A DNA stretch of 64,000 nucleotides from Tricholoma matsutake (GCA_026075535.2 AP026538.1:9548001-9612000); one strand, 5' to 3'; shown: positions 12,090-23,539, counted from the stretch's first letter. Notes: generated by a model not told the origin, from the letters alone. Translations and numbers: made by a program.

Positions 12090-13650
12090 TAGTTATGCTT
12101 CTTTTGTCGCCAAGGAGGCTATGTATGCTCATGTACTCTTTGCAAAGCTTTCACATCATGCATAAGCAAAGGAGACCTCATAGGCTGTCTTCCTGAAAGA
12201 TTTCTTGATGGAGATCAATTCATTTGCCCCGACTGCTACAAATCTACTGGACTTGCCCCACAGGTAGTAGTTTTCAATTGACCCATGTGATTTTGTTGAT
12301 ATGACTATCTAGTATTCCATCCCCTCCTGTGCTACTGCACCATCCTATTCAGGTATAAATACCACCTCATTGATCATCTACATGGTGTATTTGGATGAAG
12401 GACCCCATTCTCATGCACCCGCTACCACCATTGATGGCCAGGTACGCGGCTATTTCCACAGCAAGGTAACTTAAGTAGGACACCCTTGGTTGATGACTTA
12501 TTAACGTCGATTTGATGTAGGAAAACCAACTCCTCAGCCTTGTACATCCATTCAAAGACCTTTCGGATAGGAATGAGAAATTTCTTCTAGTCAAGAATGC
12601 TGGGTTAATCACTGCGTTTATACATGGTGCACCTGAGTGCCATTTTATATTATTACTGCAGACACATGCCGATCCTACCACTGGTTTACTTCATTTTTCC
12701 ACTGAGAAGTGTATGGGGATTAATGTGGTTTGTACTAACTACTACAACTATCTAGACCTGTTATTAACCGCGGTTCAGATTTTGGAGTATATCTTGCCTA
12801 CACTGTGACATCATCAGTTCTCAAATAGCATCCTACTCCTCAGCAGCTGTGGATATTTTGTCAGGAGATATTTCAGCTCACTTAGAAATGCTGTGTAGGT
12901 TTTTAGTTATGTAACTTCCAGCTGATAGTGTTGACATTGATATTTAGCACCGCCTTTGGCTTCGACTCGAGCTTGAGCTTTATGGGTTATGCCCTTGACC
13001 CTCTCCTCATTGCGGTTGCTCTGTATTATCATGTTTTTGACTTCCATGTTATGGGAAATGAGACTTTGCTGAAGGCGCTTGAGTGATCAGTTTGTGTCTC
13101 ACTTCTTACTAACACTTCTGTGGTTCTCCTTCATGGGGATGATGCTGTATTGCTTTGTGGGGCAGCAATTCGATACAGGCCAAATGGGCGCTATGTTTCC
13201 TGTGACACTTGTCATCAGCCTGTTGGATACAGGAAGATGATAAGGGATGGACGCACTGCTCTTTACAAGTGTCCCGAGATTGAACACAAGGGCAAATCAC
13301 AGTATCGGGCAGTTCCCCTCCTTCAGTCAGATGGAATGACAACAGTGGTAGGAGGGTTGAGGGAGCGGTGTCGATACATCATAATCAGGTCAGGATGTTT
13401 ATTTTCCTCACTCACAATGTCAATCCTGATTGTCAACTTCTAGCATGCCATTTAGTGTTGATGTACATTTCTGGAACGACATTTAGCATGTGTCATGCGT
13501 ACAATTTTAATAATTCTGCAACTTCAATAGTGCCCTTTAATGGTACTTACTGATGAGTTCACCTTTTGGTCTGTGAGATGCAATTCAATGGACTGGACGT
13601 TGTAGTGTATAGCACACCTCATGAGGAGCTGCCAGTGGGCCTTTTCAGGT
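12090..13650 (+). pseudogene. Cys-rich (PHD/zinc-ribbon-like) hypothetical protein, interrupted
   Basis: The plus strand holds a chain of coding-like blocks separated by intron-like gaps. They are FCRQGGYVCSCTLC with ICPDC (about 12100-12240), ARYAAIS (12440), NQLLSLVHPFKDLSDRNEKF (12525), AFGFDSSLSFMGYALDPLL (12955), LLHGDDAVLLCGAAIRYRPN with VSCDTCHQPVGYRK (13125-13240), and MQFNGLDVVVYSTPHEELP (13578). The first and fifth blocks have paired CxxC-type knuckles. An in-frame TGA at 13084 (LKALE stop SVCVS) breaks the frame where an Arg would fit. I do not recognise a named family. The conserved block order suggests a real, now damaged, fungal gene. Confidence 0.55.
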
Positions 13651-13965
13651 AGGCGCCTGTGTGCATGTCTATCTACATTCGTGGGGCGCCGTGATCAGAT
13701 CATGTGCAGCTCCAGATTATTTGATCCCATCTCATCCAGGCAGTGAAAGCTGTCTCTACTAACCACTCCTCGGATGGCTCGGATTCTCACTCCATATGAA
13801 ATCTGCTCTATTCATTACGGCGGTACCTTCTGTGGAACTGGCACGTAACATCAGTAGTACAAACCACATCAAGCAGTACAGTTCAATGTAATTGAAAGTA
13901 ATACAATTGAATAATATAATCGTGCTGTCGCTTTGCTGTCCATACGCTGGGAATTTAAGAATCTG
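13650..13965. other. intergenic, no gene seen
   Basis: About 300 bases with nothing recognised. They lie between the 3' ends of the converging Cys-rich remnant and crinkler copy A. Confidence 0.4.
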
Positions 13966-15196
13966 TCAGGTAAGCACTAGTAGTATCGGAGTCAGGCTTC
14001 CGCAGCATGTCAGGATTGCATGGCAAGTAGATCCACATGATTTACTCACAGGCAGGCCATCGCGAACAGCCTTTCTCCACAGATCGATGAAGAAATAAAG
14101 GGCTTGACCAGTTGTTTCATCGTCTAAGAAATTATATTGAGGAATTGTTAATTCGACATTGGGGCTCAGGCTCCGGGCTTGTAAACCTGCAGCATATGCA
14201 TGTAAGGCCAGTAATCGCTTTGATGGCCGAACTGTAGAATCCACAGGAAACTGCAAGGCCTGCCCGTGGAGGTCGCCAAATGTTGCATCGAGTTCAGTCC
14301 CTCCGATCCCAAGAACTTCATCATCCTGTGCAGCTACTGCCTGTAACGAGCGAGCCTTGCTGGCCAGACGGACGTCACGGAGCTCTTCATCAAAAAGGTG
14401 AAAAAACATCCTGCCTGCACTGTCAACTTGGATGCACAGTTTTGCCCAATTAAATGCCCATGCGACTGGCTGGTAGAGCATCAGGCCATTACTCACATCA
14501 TCGATTTCGTTCAATGATGTGAACTGCGGTAGAAATTTCTGCCACCTGTACGGAAAAATATGGGTCACCGCCACATCGGGAAAGGTTTCTCCAATGGCCA
14601 TGTCAAATCAGTTATTCTGATCAAACTGGCCATACTCTCGCAGCACGAGATGTTTGAAACGGTGCCGTCCCCCATAGATACTCTGCGAAACAGATGTAAT
14701 ATTCTCGAAATTGAGAATGTTCATCATGGTTATAGTCATCAACCAGGCGAGGGCATGATGTGGGGGTGGTGGAAATCGCTCTAAGGCAGTAAGGTCAGGT
14801 ACTGGATGGATTTGACAAAAGAAACTCACAATCTTCAGGGGGTAACCAAAGTAGAAAATGAATTCTATCCGAATAATCAGGCTGTGCAGTAAAAATATCG
14901 GACAAGGCTGTATCACGCGGGAGACTGTCCAGCTGCTGAGCCCCGGTATGAAGGTCAGTGAGATTGTGCTTTTTTACGTCATCCAGATCCCACAATTGCT
15001 GCAGTGGCACAATCTCCATAGGAGAATAACAGGCTTCGCTGATAAGCACGTGCGCCTTAAGCGCCCTGCGTATGTGATCCTGTAACTCTTGGGGCTTTGC
15101 TGCTGCACAAACTTGTATGCCAATTGGGCTGAGAACCTCGACATGCATTGTGTAGTTGATGGGGTAGGTGAAAGGGATCTTACCTTGAGGGGACAT
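13966..15196 (-). pseudogene. crinkler-type protein with HNH-like C-terminus, copy A (broken)
   Basis: Crinkler (CRN/CR) proteins pair a ubiquitin-like header with a C-terminal enzyme domain, often a nuclease; they are described as effectors or intragenomic toxins. Copy A (minus) has one header-like domain (15196-14830, ending HFLLWLPPED), an intron at 14829-14781 and an HNH-like domain (14780-13966: VTHIFPYRWQKFLP, GLMLYQPVAWAF, RPSKRLLALHAY). Two lesions are seen. The base before the GT donor is T instead of the G in B and C, making TAG at the junction, and a TGA lies at 14608-14610. The first header of B and C is not visible here. The three HNH ligand positions are only partly conserved (H in THIF, N in NGLML). 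Confidence 0.7.
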
Positions 15197-15382
15197 CTGA
15201 CTATTAAGTACCCGAGTGGCAGTGCTTCAACGTGATGATGACTGTAATGATCATAGTGCAGCCGCTCGGCACTTGCCCAGGTCCAGGAGCAGTGCAACCC
15301 CTTCACGACTCGGAAATTTAAGCTCATTCAACCTCCCTTGCTGCTGATAAGTCAGCGGAGTAATTGTCGCGCTCACATTCAA
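15197..15382. promoter_or_regulatory. short divergent intergenic region between crinkler copies A and B
   Basis: The inferred start codons of A (15196, minus) and B (15383, plus) are 186 bp apart and point away from each other, so any promoter elements are shared or overlapping. No clear TATA box was identified. An alternative upstream Met for A at 15327 would shorten the gap to 55 bp. Confidence 0.4.
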
Positions 15383-17044
15383 ATGCCACGAATGTTTCGA
15401 TCAAGATCGAAATCCACCCAGCTTGTTGAACAGGACTGGGAAATTTGCTGTATCATCCAGCAAGAATGCCGCACTTTCTCTGTCAAACTATCAAGACATT
15501 ATCATATTAGCGAGCTCAAATCGCTTGTTCTTGGGCATGGCTGTCATGGTGTGTTCCGAAACGTCGACAGCAAAGACCTATCCATGTACAAAGTAAGCAC
15601 CATTTTTCAGTCTGGTAACAATGCCTCAGTGCTTGATCAGGTGGATGTCGACCTGAATAATTTCAATATGGAGTCTCTTGTAGACCTGGTCAACACACCC
15701 GAAGTCAAGGGAGCAGCAGAGCTAGTGGAGTGGAAGAAAGTGTCCACGGTATGGCAGAGTCAGCCGCCGGATGATAGGATCCACCTTTTTGTAAAGCTGC
15801 CGCTTGATGGTGAGCCCAAACCATTGTTGCGACCGGAACATTGCTTAGAAGCCTTAACTTGCTCCGTTGTTCTCTCTCTTATGCTCCAGCCCCTCGCCCC
15901 CTTGTCGATGATACAACAAGATATGCAATAAGCATCCTTCCTATCGATGAAGGAAAGATTTGCCCCCGAGTTAGGACCGACGTTAGGGCATCAGCAAGAA
16001 TTGCAGACCTGCAGCATCACATACTCAAGACGCTTGAGGCGGAGATGTTTATTGGCCCTAACCTTGGCTCTCCTTTAGACATTTTGCCAATGCAGAGCAT
16101 GCCGACTTTAGATGACCTAAGGGAGCAAGATCTCGCTGTTCTTCGCACTGAGGCTCCTCAGCCGAAGGATCTTCCGGTCGATGCCGTGTGCAATTTTTTT
16201 CGTGTGCGTGATTTGGATAAAGTTCATCTTTTAGTCTGGTTGCCTCCAGCAAATGGTGAGCTCTTTGGTTGAATCTATCCAATGGCTGCCTGACCCTACA
16301 GCCTAAGAGCGTTTCCCACCATCCACGCATAATGCCCTTGGCTGGCTGATGACGGTAACTATGATGGGCATACTTGACTTCAAGAGTGATACATCCATTT
16401 CGCACAGTCGAGCTGATGGATTGCTAAGTTTTCAGCATGTTGTGAAGCGAGAGTATGGCCAGTTTGATCAGGATAGCCTGTTTGACATGGCTACTGGGGA
16501 AGCCTTTCTGTGTGAGCGTGTGGTGATGACTCACATTTTCCAGCCCAGGTGGCAGAAATTTCTACCACTGTTCACAGCATCGACAAGTATCGATGATGCG
16601 CCCAACAGTTTGATGCTCTACAGGCCAGTTGCATGGGCATTTGATCAGGGGAAGCTGTGTATCCAAGTCAACAGTGTGGGCAGGATGTCATTTCACCTTT
16701 TTGATGAGGACCTCCGCGATGTCAACCTGGCCAGTAAAGCTTGTGCATTACAAACTGTACCTCGACTGGCTGATGAAGCCGTTGAGGAACTTGATTTAAC
16801 ATTTGGCGACCTCGATGGGCAGGAGGTGCAATTTCCTGCAGGCTCTACAATGCGGCCATCGAAACGATTACTAGCCTTACATGCATATGGTGCATGGTTA
16901 AAAGCCTGGAGCCTGTACCCCAATATCAAATTCCCAATTCCTCAACATATTTTCTCGGACGATGAACGAATGGCACAAATCGGCCTGACCTTGGCTTCTC
17001 CATTGAACAATGGATGTTGTCTGTTCATGCCAGCCTGCCTGTGA
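15383..17044 (+). CDS. crinkler-type protein with HNH-like C-terminus, copy B (open frame)
   Basis: Three exons keep frame: 15383-15809, 15890-16255 and 16308-17044, with GT-AG introns of 80 and 52 nt, giving 509 aa. Exon 1 holds a crinkler N-terminal ubiquitin-like header (EICCIIQQECRTFSV, DSKDLSMYKVS, IHLFVKLPLD). Exon 2 holds a second header-like unit (RYAISILPI, VHLLVWLPPANG). Exon 3 holds the HNH_2-like region (MTHIFQPRWQKFLPLF, SLMLYRPVAWAFDQGKLC, LTFGDLDGQEVQFPAG, RPSKRLLALHAYG). This is the only copy of three without a visible stop. Family knowledge suggests a nuclease effector or self-targeting toxin acting in nuclei; the activity is inferred, since the canonical HNH pattern is incomplete. 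The start is the first Met giving a full header; a later one is possible. Its middle is nearly identical to copy C. Confidence 0.75.
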
Positions 17045-17820
17045 GTAAATCACGTCAATCTCCATGGGATACAACTCTGACATGGCATGGAAGCCTGACA
17101 TGCAACGGAGGCCTACTTCAGGGATATCTACTAGTAGTAGCGAACGCTTAACAGTTGCCTGATAAATTATTATATCCGCGGCATTATGATCAATCCCTAC
17201 CTCTACATAAATCCTTCTACCCATTTTTTTGACTGTATAAGCCCGGCAATACATGGTACCCTGTTTTGTACTCCCCTCACTTCCCCCTGTATCCCCTCTT
17301 CTCTTCTCATGTAGAGACATACGCAGTCACTTGTATATGAATACATAGTCCTCACATGAGGCACAGGCACCTCTTCATGAGGCTCTTATCGGAGTCGAGG
17401 GAGAGACTCGGAGCTTGTTATAGAAAATACTGATTATTAACAACATAGTATGTAGTACTATACTACATACATAAATGTTATTTACAAAAAAAAGCAAATG
17501 AGAAGGGTGAGAAATGAGTAGATAGTGTACTCGTCGTCGGGGATAACGAGCACAACGAAGCTCAAGTTGACCAAAGCTGTGTCACACGGCGCATGTTCAA
17601 CCAACTTGAACTTCAAAATGTAATGATCAACTACTACTTAGTAGTACCAGTAGCCTGAGGTATTGAATTTGACATTGTTGATCTGGCGGGCCGGTCCACT
17701 CCGACTCGGGGCAACCGTGACACTGACACTGGCACTGGGCCGCCCGAAGAGCCTGAGTCACTTGGCAACTGCCATTCAAGTTTCTTGTGTGACCTAGTAG
17801 CACTCGTCTTCTCTGTGCTC
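17045..17820. other. intergenic with a 10-bp-stem palindrome
   Basis: No gene was seen. At 17448-17470 the arms GTATGTAGTA and TACTACATAC enclose CTA, a perfect 10-bp hairpin; its position downstream of copy B could fit an RNA 3' structure, but that is a guess. The 17550-17620 part has CAACTTGAACTTCAA-like pieces also found near 11070 and 22510. Confidence 0.45.
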
Positions 17821-17824
17821 CCCT

Positions 17825-17876
17825 GCAGGTCTGACTTTTCGTCACCTGCATTGAGTTTGACTTGTTGTCACTCAAT
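17825..17876 (-). repeat. paired palindromic modules, third locus
   Basis: Arms GCAGGT/ACCTGC (17825-17849) and ATTGAGT/ACTCAAT (17850-17876) each enclose a 13-nt core. On the minus strand these are GACGAAAAGTCAG and GACAACAAGTCAA. The orientation is opposite to copies 1 and 2. Confidence 0.7.
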
Positions 17877-17899
17877 TTTATGTTTGCATCGCCTTTGAG

Positions 17900-18640
17900 C
17901 AGTAGGTTGAGCATTCCTTCAGCCTGCTGGTGGTATCAGCAGCTCGCCCAAAAGCCCTTGCAAGTGTCAGACTCTGTCCCCTTGAAGTGAGAACCCCTTT
18001 GCATAAGCTATGAGCTACACAATGCCCGTCCTTTACTCATGCCCGGGAAATCTGCGCAAGCAATGTGTAGCGGTAGGGTGGGCTAATCATTTTGTAGGGG
18101 AGCAGCTTAGTGAATGGGTCCACAAGGCGCTAAAACTCTCTGTTCATCCATTTCCATCATTGTCACACTTCTATCGTCGCACTTCTATCTAACCACTCCT
18201 CATCAAAGCACCCAATCCACACTGCCCTAACCACACAATACCTGCTGGGTTGGATCTGTCTTGACATGATTTTGGAAGTCGTCCAGAAGAGGACGAAGGT
18301 GTTCTTCTAGACTATGGTCACTTATGTCGCTCAGATTGTTCTGGCTCTTCAAGTTAGGATGCACAGTCGCCAGGCAGGGCTTTTTTTCAGCCTGGCTTTT
18401 CATCTCGCGTTGGCCATGTTCAAGTTCTTCAAGCTAGGATTTAAGTGAGGCGTTAGTACGGTGGGCGCTTATTAGACCATGCCCATGGCCAGGTTTATGT
18501 TTGTTGGGTTCATGCCAGCATTAGCTTCATCTTCACCCTCTTGAGTCATTACTGACAATCAATCGAGACGATCAATCGAAAAAAGGCAGCATCGTTTCCG
18601 GCATACTTCAAGGCCCCAAGCCATCAAATGCCTGCCCAGG
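17900..18640. other. intergenic with one outlying unit of the 22.7-23.5 kb repeat
   Basis: The 17955-18085 part (CAAGTGTCAGA, TGAAGTGAGA, CCCGTCCTTTACTC, GGGAAATCTG) matches units of the tandem array at 22.7-23.5 kb. No gene was seen in the rest. Confidence 0.5.
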
Positions 18641-18644
18641 TATC

Positions 18645-20244
18645 ATGCAGATACGATGCATCATTGAAAGGGAAATTAGGACGTTTTCCATCGAGGCAGA
18701 GGGCAGTGAGAAGATTGACAGTCTGAAATCAAGAATTCAAATACACGCCCGTCATGGTGCTCTGCGACACGTCGACAGCAAAGACCTATCTGTGTACAAA
18801 GTAAGCGCCATTTTTCAGTACGGTAACAATACCTCAATGAATGTGCTTGATCAGGTGGATGTCGACCTGAATAATTTCAATATGGAGTCTCTTGTAGACC
18901 TGGTCAACACACCCGAAGTCAAGGGAGCAGCAGAGCTAGTGGAGTGGAAGAAGGTGTCCATGGTATGGCAGAGTCAGCCGCCGGATGATAGGATCCACCT
19001 TTTTGTAAAGCTGCCACTTGATGGTGAGCCCAAACCATTGTTGCGACCGGAACATTGCTTAGAAGCCTTAACTTGCTCCGTTGTTCTCTCTCTTATGCTC
19101 CAGCCCCTCGCCCCCTTGTCGATGATACAACAAGATATGCAATAAGCATCCTTCCTATCGATGAAGGAAAGATTTGCCCCCGAGTTAGGACCGACGTTAG
19201 GGCATCAGCAAGAATTGCAGACCTGCAGCATCACATACTCAAGACGCTTGAGGCGGAGATGTTTATTGGCCCTAACCTTGGCTCTCCTTTAGACATTTTG
19301 CCAATGCAGAGCATGCCGACTTTAGATGACCTAAGGGAGCAAGATCTCGCTGTTCTTCGCACTGAGGCTCCTCAGCCAAAGGATCTTCCGGTCGATGCCG
19401 TGTGCGATTTTTTTCGTGCGCGTGATTTGGATAAAGTTCATTTTTTAGTCTGGTTGCCTCCAGCAAATGGTGAGCTCTTTGGTTGAATCTATCCAATGCC
19501 TGCCTCCCTGACCTTGCTGCATAAGAGCGGTTTTTGCGGCAGGCGCAACCCTTCCCATGGCTGACGTCAATGCACTTTTTAGTTGCATTAGGCTTCGAGA
19601 ACGTGACAAAGGGTTCCCAAGGCAGCCAAGGGTGATCGCCTAATTTTAAGGATGACGTAAAGCTATTCTATGGCCTCCCTAAACACAGTGACCTGTTTGA
19701 CATGGCCACCAGTCAAACACTTCATCATGGTAGCATTATTGGCACCCATATTTTTCAATGGCGTTGGCGGAGCAGTCTCCCCCTTCTTACATCGTTCACC
19801 AACATTGATCACGTCTGCAACGCACTGCTTCTCTATAAACCAGTCGAGGATGCCTTCGACAGGGCACGGCTGTGTGTAGAAGTCAATGGTGAGAGCCTCC
19901 GGTTTCGACTTCTTGATGAGGTGTACCGGATGGTGCGGCTTTCTGACAGGGCCGCCGAGTTGTGAACAAAGGGAAACCCCAATGCCGGGATGATGACTCA
20001 GGCGGAGATGGCGATGACAGCAACATTTGGCAATCTCAATGGGAGGGAGCTCTTCTTCCCTCAAGGATGCACCAATAGGCCATCAAAATGTCTACTAGCG
20101 CTGCATGCCTGTGCTTCGCTTCTATTTGCGAAAGTAAATTATTTGGTACCTGAGGCCTGCATTCTTCGCCTGGACCGAGAGATGAGTGTCTCGAGTGATC
20201 CGATAACCAGTGATGCCCTCCAAAAATTATCTTTGTCTTGGTAA
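18645..20244 (+). pseudogene. crinkler-type protein with HNH-like C-terminus, copy C (two in-frame TGA)
   Basis: The exon plan is the same as copy B: 18645-19023, 19104-19469 and 19526-20244, with introns of 80 and 56 nt. The summed length is 488 codons in one frame, interrupted by TGA at 19633-19635 and 19963-19965. The header starts MQIRCIIEREIRTFSIEAEG. The HNH-like part (THIFQWRWRSSLPLL, ALLLYKPVEDAFDRARLCVE, RPSKCLLALHACA) is clearly diverged from B. In contrast, 18771-19498, intron included, is almost identical to B. Each stop sits where CGA (Arg) would be a one-base change. It is likely a recent pseudogene unless UGA is read through. Confidence 0.72.
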
Positions 20245-20794
20245 GTTTTTCCGCTTTTGCTCCCAGCTTCTACACTAATGCTATAAGGCCCAAAAGACTT
20301 GCAATATTATCTGCTGGTTGCTCATTCTGGCTGCTACAAGGGCAGCGCTTTCGTTGCCATCCACAGGCTCAATTCCTGATACTGCTTTATGTGATGCACA
20401 CATATACAGATGGATGTGAGCTGTGAAGATAGCGCCTGATCAAGCAGTAGCTAGATGGTCCTGCGCAGCTCGCCTCCCTGCCACTGTGCTAATTCCTTTT
20501 GGCAATCGAGCCCTCTGCATGGAAGGCCTCGATGGGCACATTTGAAGTAATAATTGGATTGAGCTTGCATATTTCAAAAATACAGAGGGTATATTGTTTT
20601 AAAAGAATGTAGACGTGACTAGCTAGTAACCTTCAAAGCTATGGATGGCTATGATGGCTATGAAGGCATGCATTGAAAGGAAAAAAATCAAGAAGTCTTT
20701 TAGTACTGCTTTCATGGGCATGGGTGTGGTAGAGGGATCAAAATGAAGAAGGCTATAGCAACAGCATGCATGGCATATTTTGTCTCCTGCTCAG
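20245..20794. other. intergenic, no gene seen
   Basis: AT-rich stretches and a short ATGGATGGCTATGATGGCTA repeat near 20640 were noted. No gene was recognised. Confidence 0.4.
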
Positions 20795-21560
20795 CTACTC
20801 CTGGTCGGTTAAGTCCAACTCATCCGCCATGTGCGGGTCACAGTGATGGCTACGGAACATGAGGTGCGTGGTGATGAGCACACATGCATCGCACTTGACA
20901 AACAAGCCCCAGAATTCATCTTTGGTTAACCCAGGCCCATCCATGCAGTCCAACTTAACGAACTTTCTCCAATCAGTTCGGCCACTCAAATCCCTTCCAT
21001 TAAATTCGGGGGTGGAGGCGGGTGGGCTCATCAAGTCTACCCTCAAAGATCATGATTAGGCCCGCACACTAATGAAAGCTTCACATACATGCAATGGCGT
21101 ATGTCCTTTTCAAACGCCTTCTGGATTGGATCATCTCATGTTTGCTATGGTGGCAAACGGGTGCAGGGTAGGGCATGCCGATGTCTTGAATCCAGGCTTG
21201 TAGTAAGCATCTAGCCATCGCATGTTGGAAAAGTCGGCAACTAACCGTGTAATAAATATTCCATTGCAGGAACCCCACGCATCGGATATATTCTCTCTAA
21301 TGGCACTGGATGGCGGTCCAGATTGAGTGCTTGTGTGCTAAAGGAAATCGAGACTAACCCAAAAACCCACACCGACCCGTAGCACATTCAGCAACGTATT
21401 CTCCCTGGTAACGACCGATTATTGTTAGTTATATCACTGCTTCGGTAAATGCTCACTCTTGGCTGAGTGGCTCCAACAGTGGACACAAGCACCCAGGCCC
21501 AAGGTACTGATGGGTAGCCCGGTAGCGATGCAACTCCGATGGCGGCACGCGCACGCCCCC
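20795..21560 (-). pseudogene. TDWRKF-family hypothetical gene, copy 2 (degenerate)
   Basis: The 3' block (21046-20795) reads GRTDWRKFVKLDCMDGPGLT, then GLFVKCDACVLITTHLMFRS and HHC, matching the block at 24561-24274. Upstream, 21560-21100 aligns with the second copy (CLCPLL, AFTEA, GEYVAECA), but with stops and frame changes. The Cys/His spacing KCxxC...FRSHHC could bind zinc. Function unknown. Confidence 0.6.
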
Positions 21561-21923
21561 GCTGACTGGCCTATGGCAACTTGAATGTGTCATCGATGCA
21601 CTGCAGAAGCAATGGTGGTATACCAGTAATGTGGGACCAAATCCATCATGGCTGGGTCAAAGGACGTGACATAGCGACTTTTGTAGACGACGTATAGCAT
21701 CTTTTGGTGGTAAGTTGGGAATGAGATGGCTGTCAGAGGCTGAGGGTTTCCGAGCATGTTGGCAATATGCGGCTTGAGGACAAACTTGAATTTCTACTAT
21801 GAGATCTGCATTTAATTCCTGTGTGTCCAATCGGTACATGGTGCACTGCCCCCAGTGTCCTACAACGAGAACCCTGAGTCTGCCGCATCTGAAAGAGCTT
21901 GAAAATAAAGTAAAATGAGCCAA

Positions 21924-22366
21924 GAGACTCAATCCCATCATGGACTCAGGCTCCTACTAGTAGAAAGACCAAACATAAACCAAATAAACAAAACTTGGCA
22001 TTCGGGGATCTCGGTGATCTCGAACATGCATCAGCAATCATCGATATCATCAGCCAAACATCAGCGCTACCATTGTCGCTTGTTGTCACGAGTGATGAGC
22101 ACAAGGCCCATACCCTCCTGTTCAAGTTTTACTAATTCATTTCCCTTTTTTTTCTTTTTGAATACATAAATATAGGGTATTAATACACTGTTATTCTGCT
22201 TTTCTGGCTAGTAATGACCAAGTTAAGTAGTGCATTTCTTACCATGAACTTGAAGAGAGGGGGGGTTTTGCCAGTGCACTGAGTTTGGGGGAAGTTTTGT
22301 TTATTTGGTTTATGTTTGGTCTCATTTGGTCTGATAAGATATGATTGTGGCCATGGGATTGAGCCC
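21924..22366. mobile_element. MITE-like inverted-repeat element
   Basis: A perfect 30-nt inverted repeat (21967-21996 against 22292-22321, arm start GACCAAACATAAACC) is extended outward by imperfect pairing that includes CTCAATCCCAT at 21927 and 22353-22363. The interior is AT-rich and non-coding. No target duplication was confirmed. Confidence 0.6.
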
Positions 22367-22595
22367 CATACTAGAGCGGTTTGAGCGAATGGTTTTAGGA
22401 GCCTGAGTGGACTCGGCGGAGTCTTCAAACTTCAAGATGTTCGAGTCGGACTTGGACGTTGTTGGGACATGTTTACACCTTTACATAATTTTGAACAAGT
22501 CACGGGAACTTGAAGTTCAAGTTGAAGTGGCAGTGCTTCAAGTTGAACAAAATTTCTGTCCCCCTCTTGCGCTACTGCTCTTACTTCCTGGCCCT

Positions 22596-22651
22596 GCAGG
22601 TATGACTTTCTGTCACCTGCCTGGTTGTGTTTGACTTTTCATCACGCAACC
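22596..22651 (-). repeat. paired palindromic modules, fourth locus
   Basis: GCAGGT/ACCTGC (22596-22620) and GGTTGTGT/ACGCAACC (22623-22651) enclose cores related to GAYGAAAAGTCA on the minus strand. The outer arm differs from the TTGAGT arm of the other loci, yet it remains paired except for one mismatch. Confidence 0.65.
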
Positions 22652-22719
22652 CTACATTTGGGTTACCTCTGGCCCTTGAACCTGTCTGCTCGCTTGCCCT
22701 AGAGTCCTTGACAGGAATT

Positions 22720-23480
22720 TCCATTCTTCCAAGTGTCAGATTTCCCCTTGAGGTGAGATCCCCCCCTTTACCTACCATATCAGCTATGCAATGTCCGTCC
22801 ATTACTCGTGCCTGGGAAATCGGCACAAGCAGCACATAGCTGCAGGGTGGCAGCCAATAAAAGATCGAGAACTGACACATTTTCTACTCTAGTTCATCTC
22901 GAAGCCCATTCACCTATGCAAAGGTGTTGATCGTGCATATATCCGACATGGTTGGCTGAAGTACTTTGTTCCAGGGGTGCCAGCCAGGCAGCTTGGCAGA
23001 CACGCCTCCACGTATGCGCTGGTGTTGGCTTGGTTTCGCGGTGGTGATAAGCTTCTCAACACGTCTGATGGCACCTCAAGGTGGGTGCCTCCTTTCTTAC
23101 CCTGCCCTGTCAGGTATGCAATGCCCGCCCTTTACTCAAGCCTGGGAAATTGGTGCAAGTGACGTGTAGCTGTGCAGCAGCAGGCAATCAGTGATCGAGA
23201 GCCGACGCGCTTTTTTATTTTAGCTCATCCCGAAGCCCATTCGCCTAGGCAAAGCTGTTAATGGTTCCTATATCTGAAGCAGCATTTGGCGTTCGGGGTA
23301 TGCGCCAGTCTTGGCATGGTGTAGTGGCGATGGCAGGCTTCCCAATGCCTCGGATGGCAGCCCAAGGTGTGGTCCTCCCTTCTTACCCCGCCCTGTCCCA
23401 TATGCAAAGCCCGCCCTTTACTCGAGCCTGGGAAATTGGTGCATGTGATGTGTATCTGTACGGCCAGCAGCCCATTTGTG
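22720..23480 (+). repeat. tandem array of about 290-330 bp units
   Basis: The landmark TATGCAATGYCCGYCC recurs at 22784 and 23113, and as TATGCAAAGCCCGCCC at 23401 (spacings 329 and 288). Each is followed by CCTGGGAAAT and later by AGCCCATTCRCCTA. One further unit lies at about 18010. Confidence 0.7.
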
Positions 23481-23539
23481 CCTCCTCTTGCACGCTGTCT
23501 TTTTTTACTTGGGGCGCTATGCAGCTACCCCTATAATTC

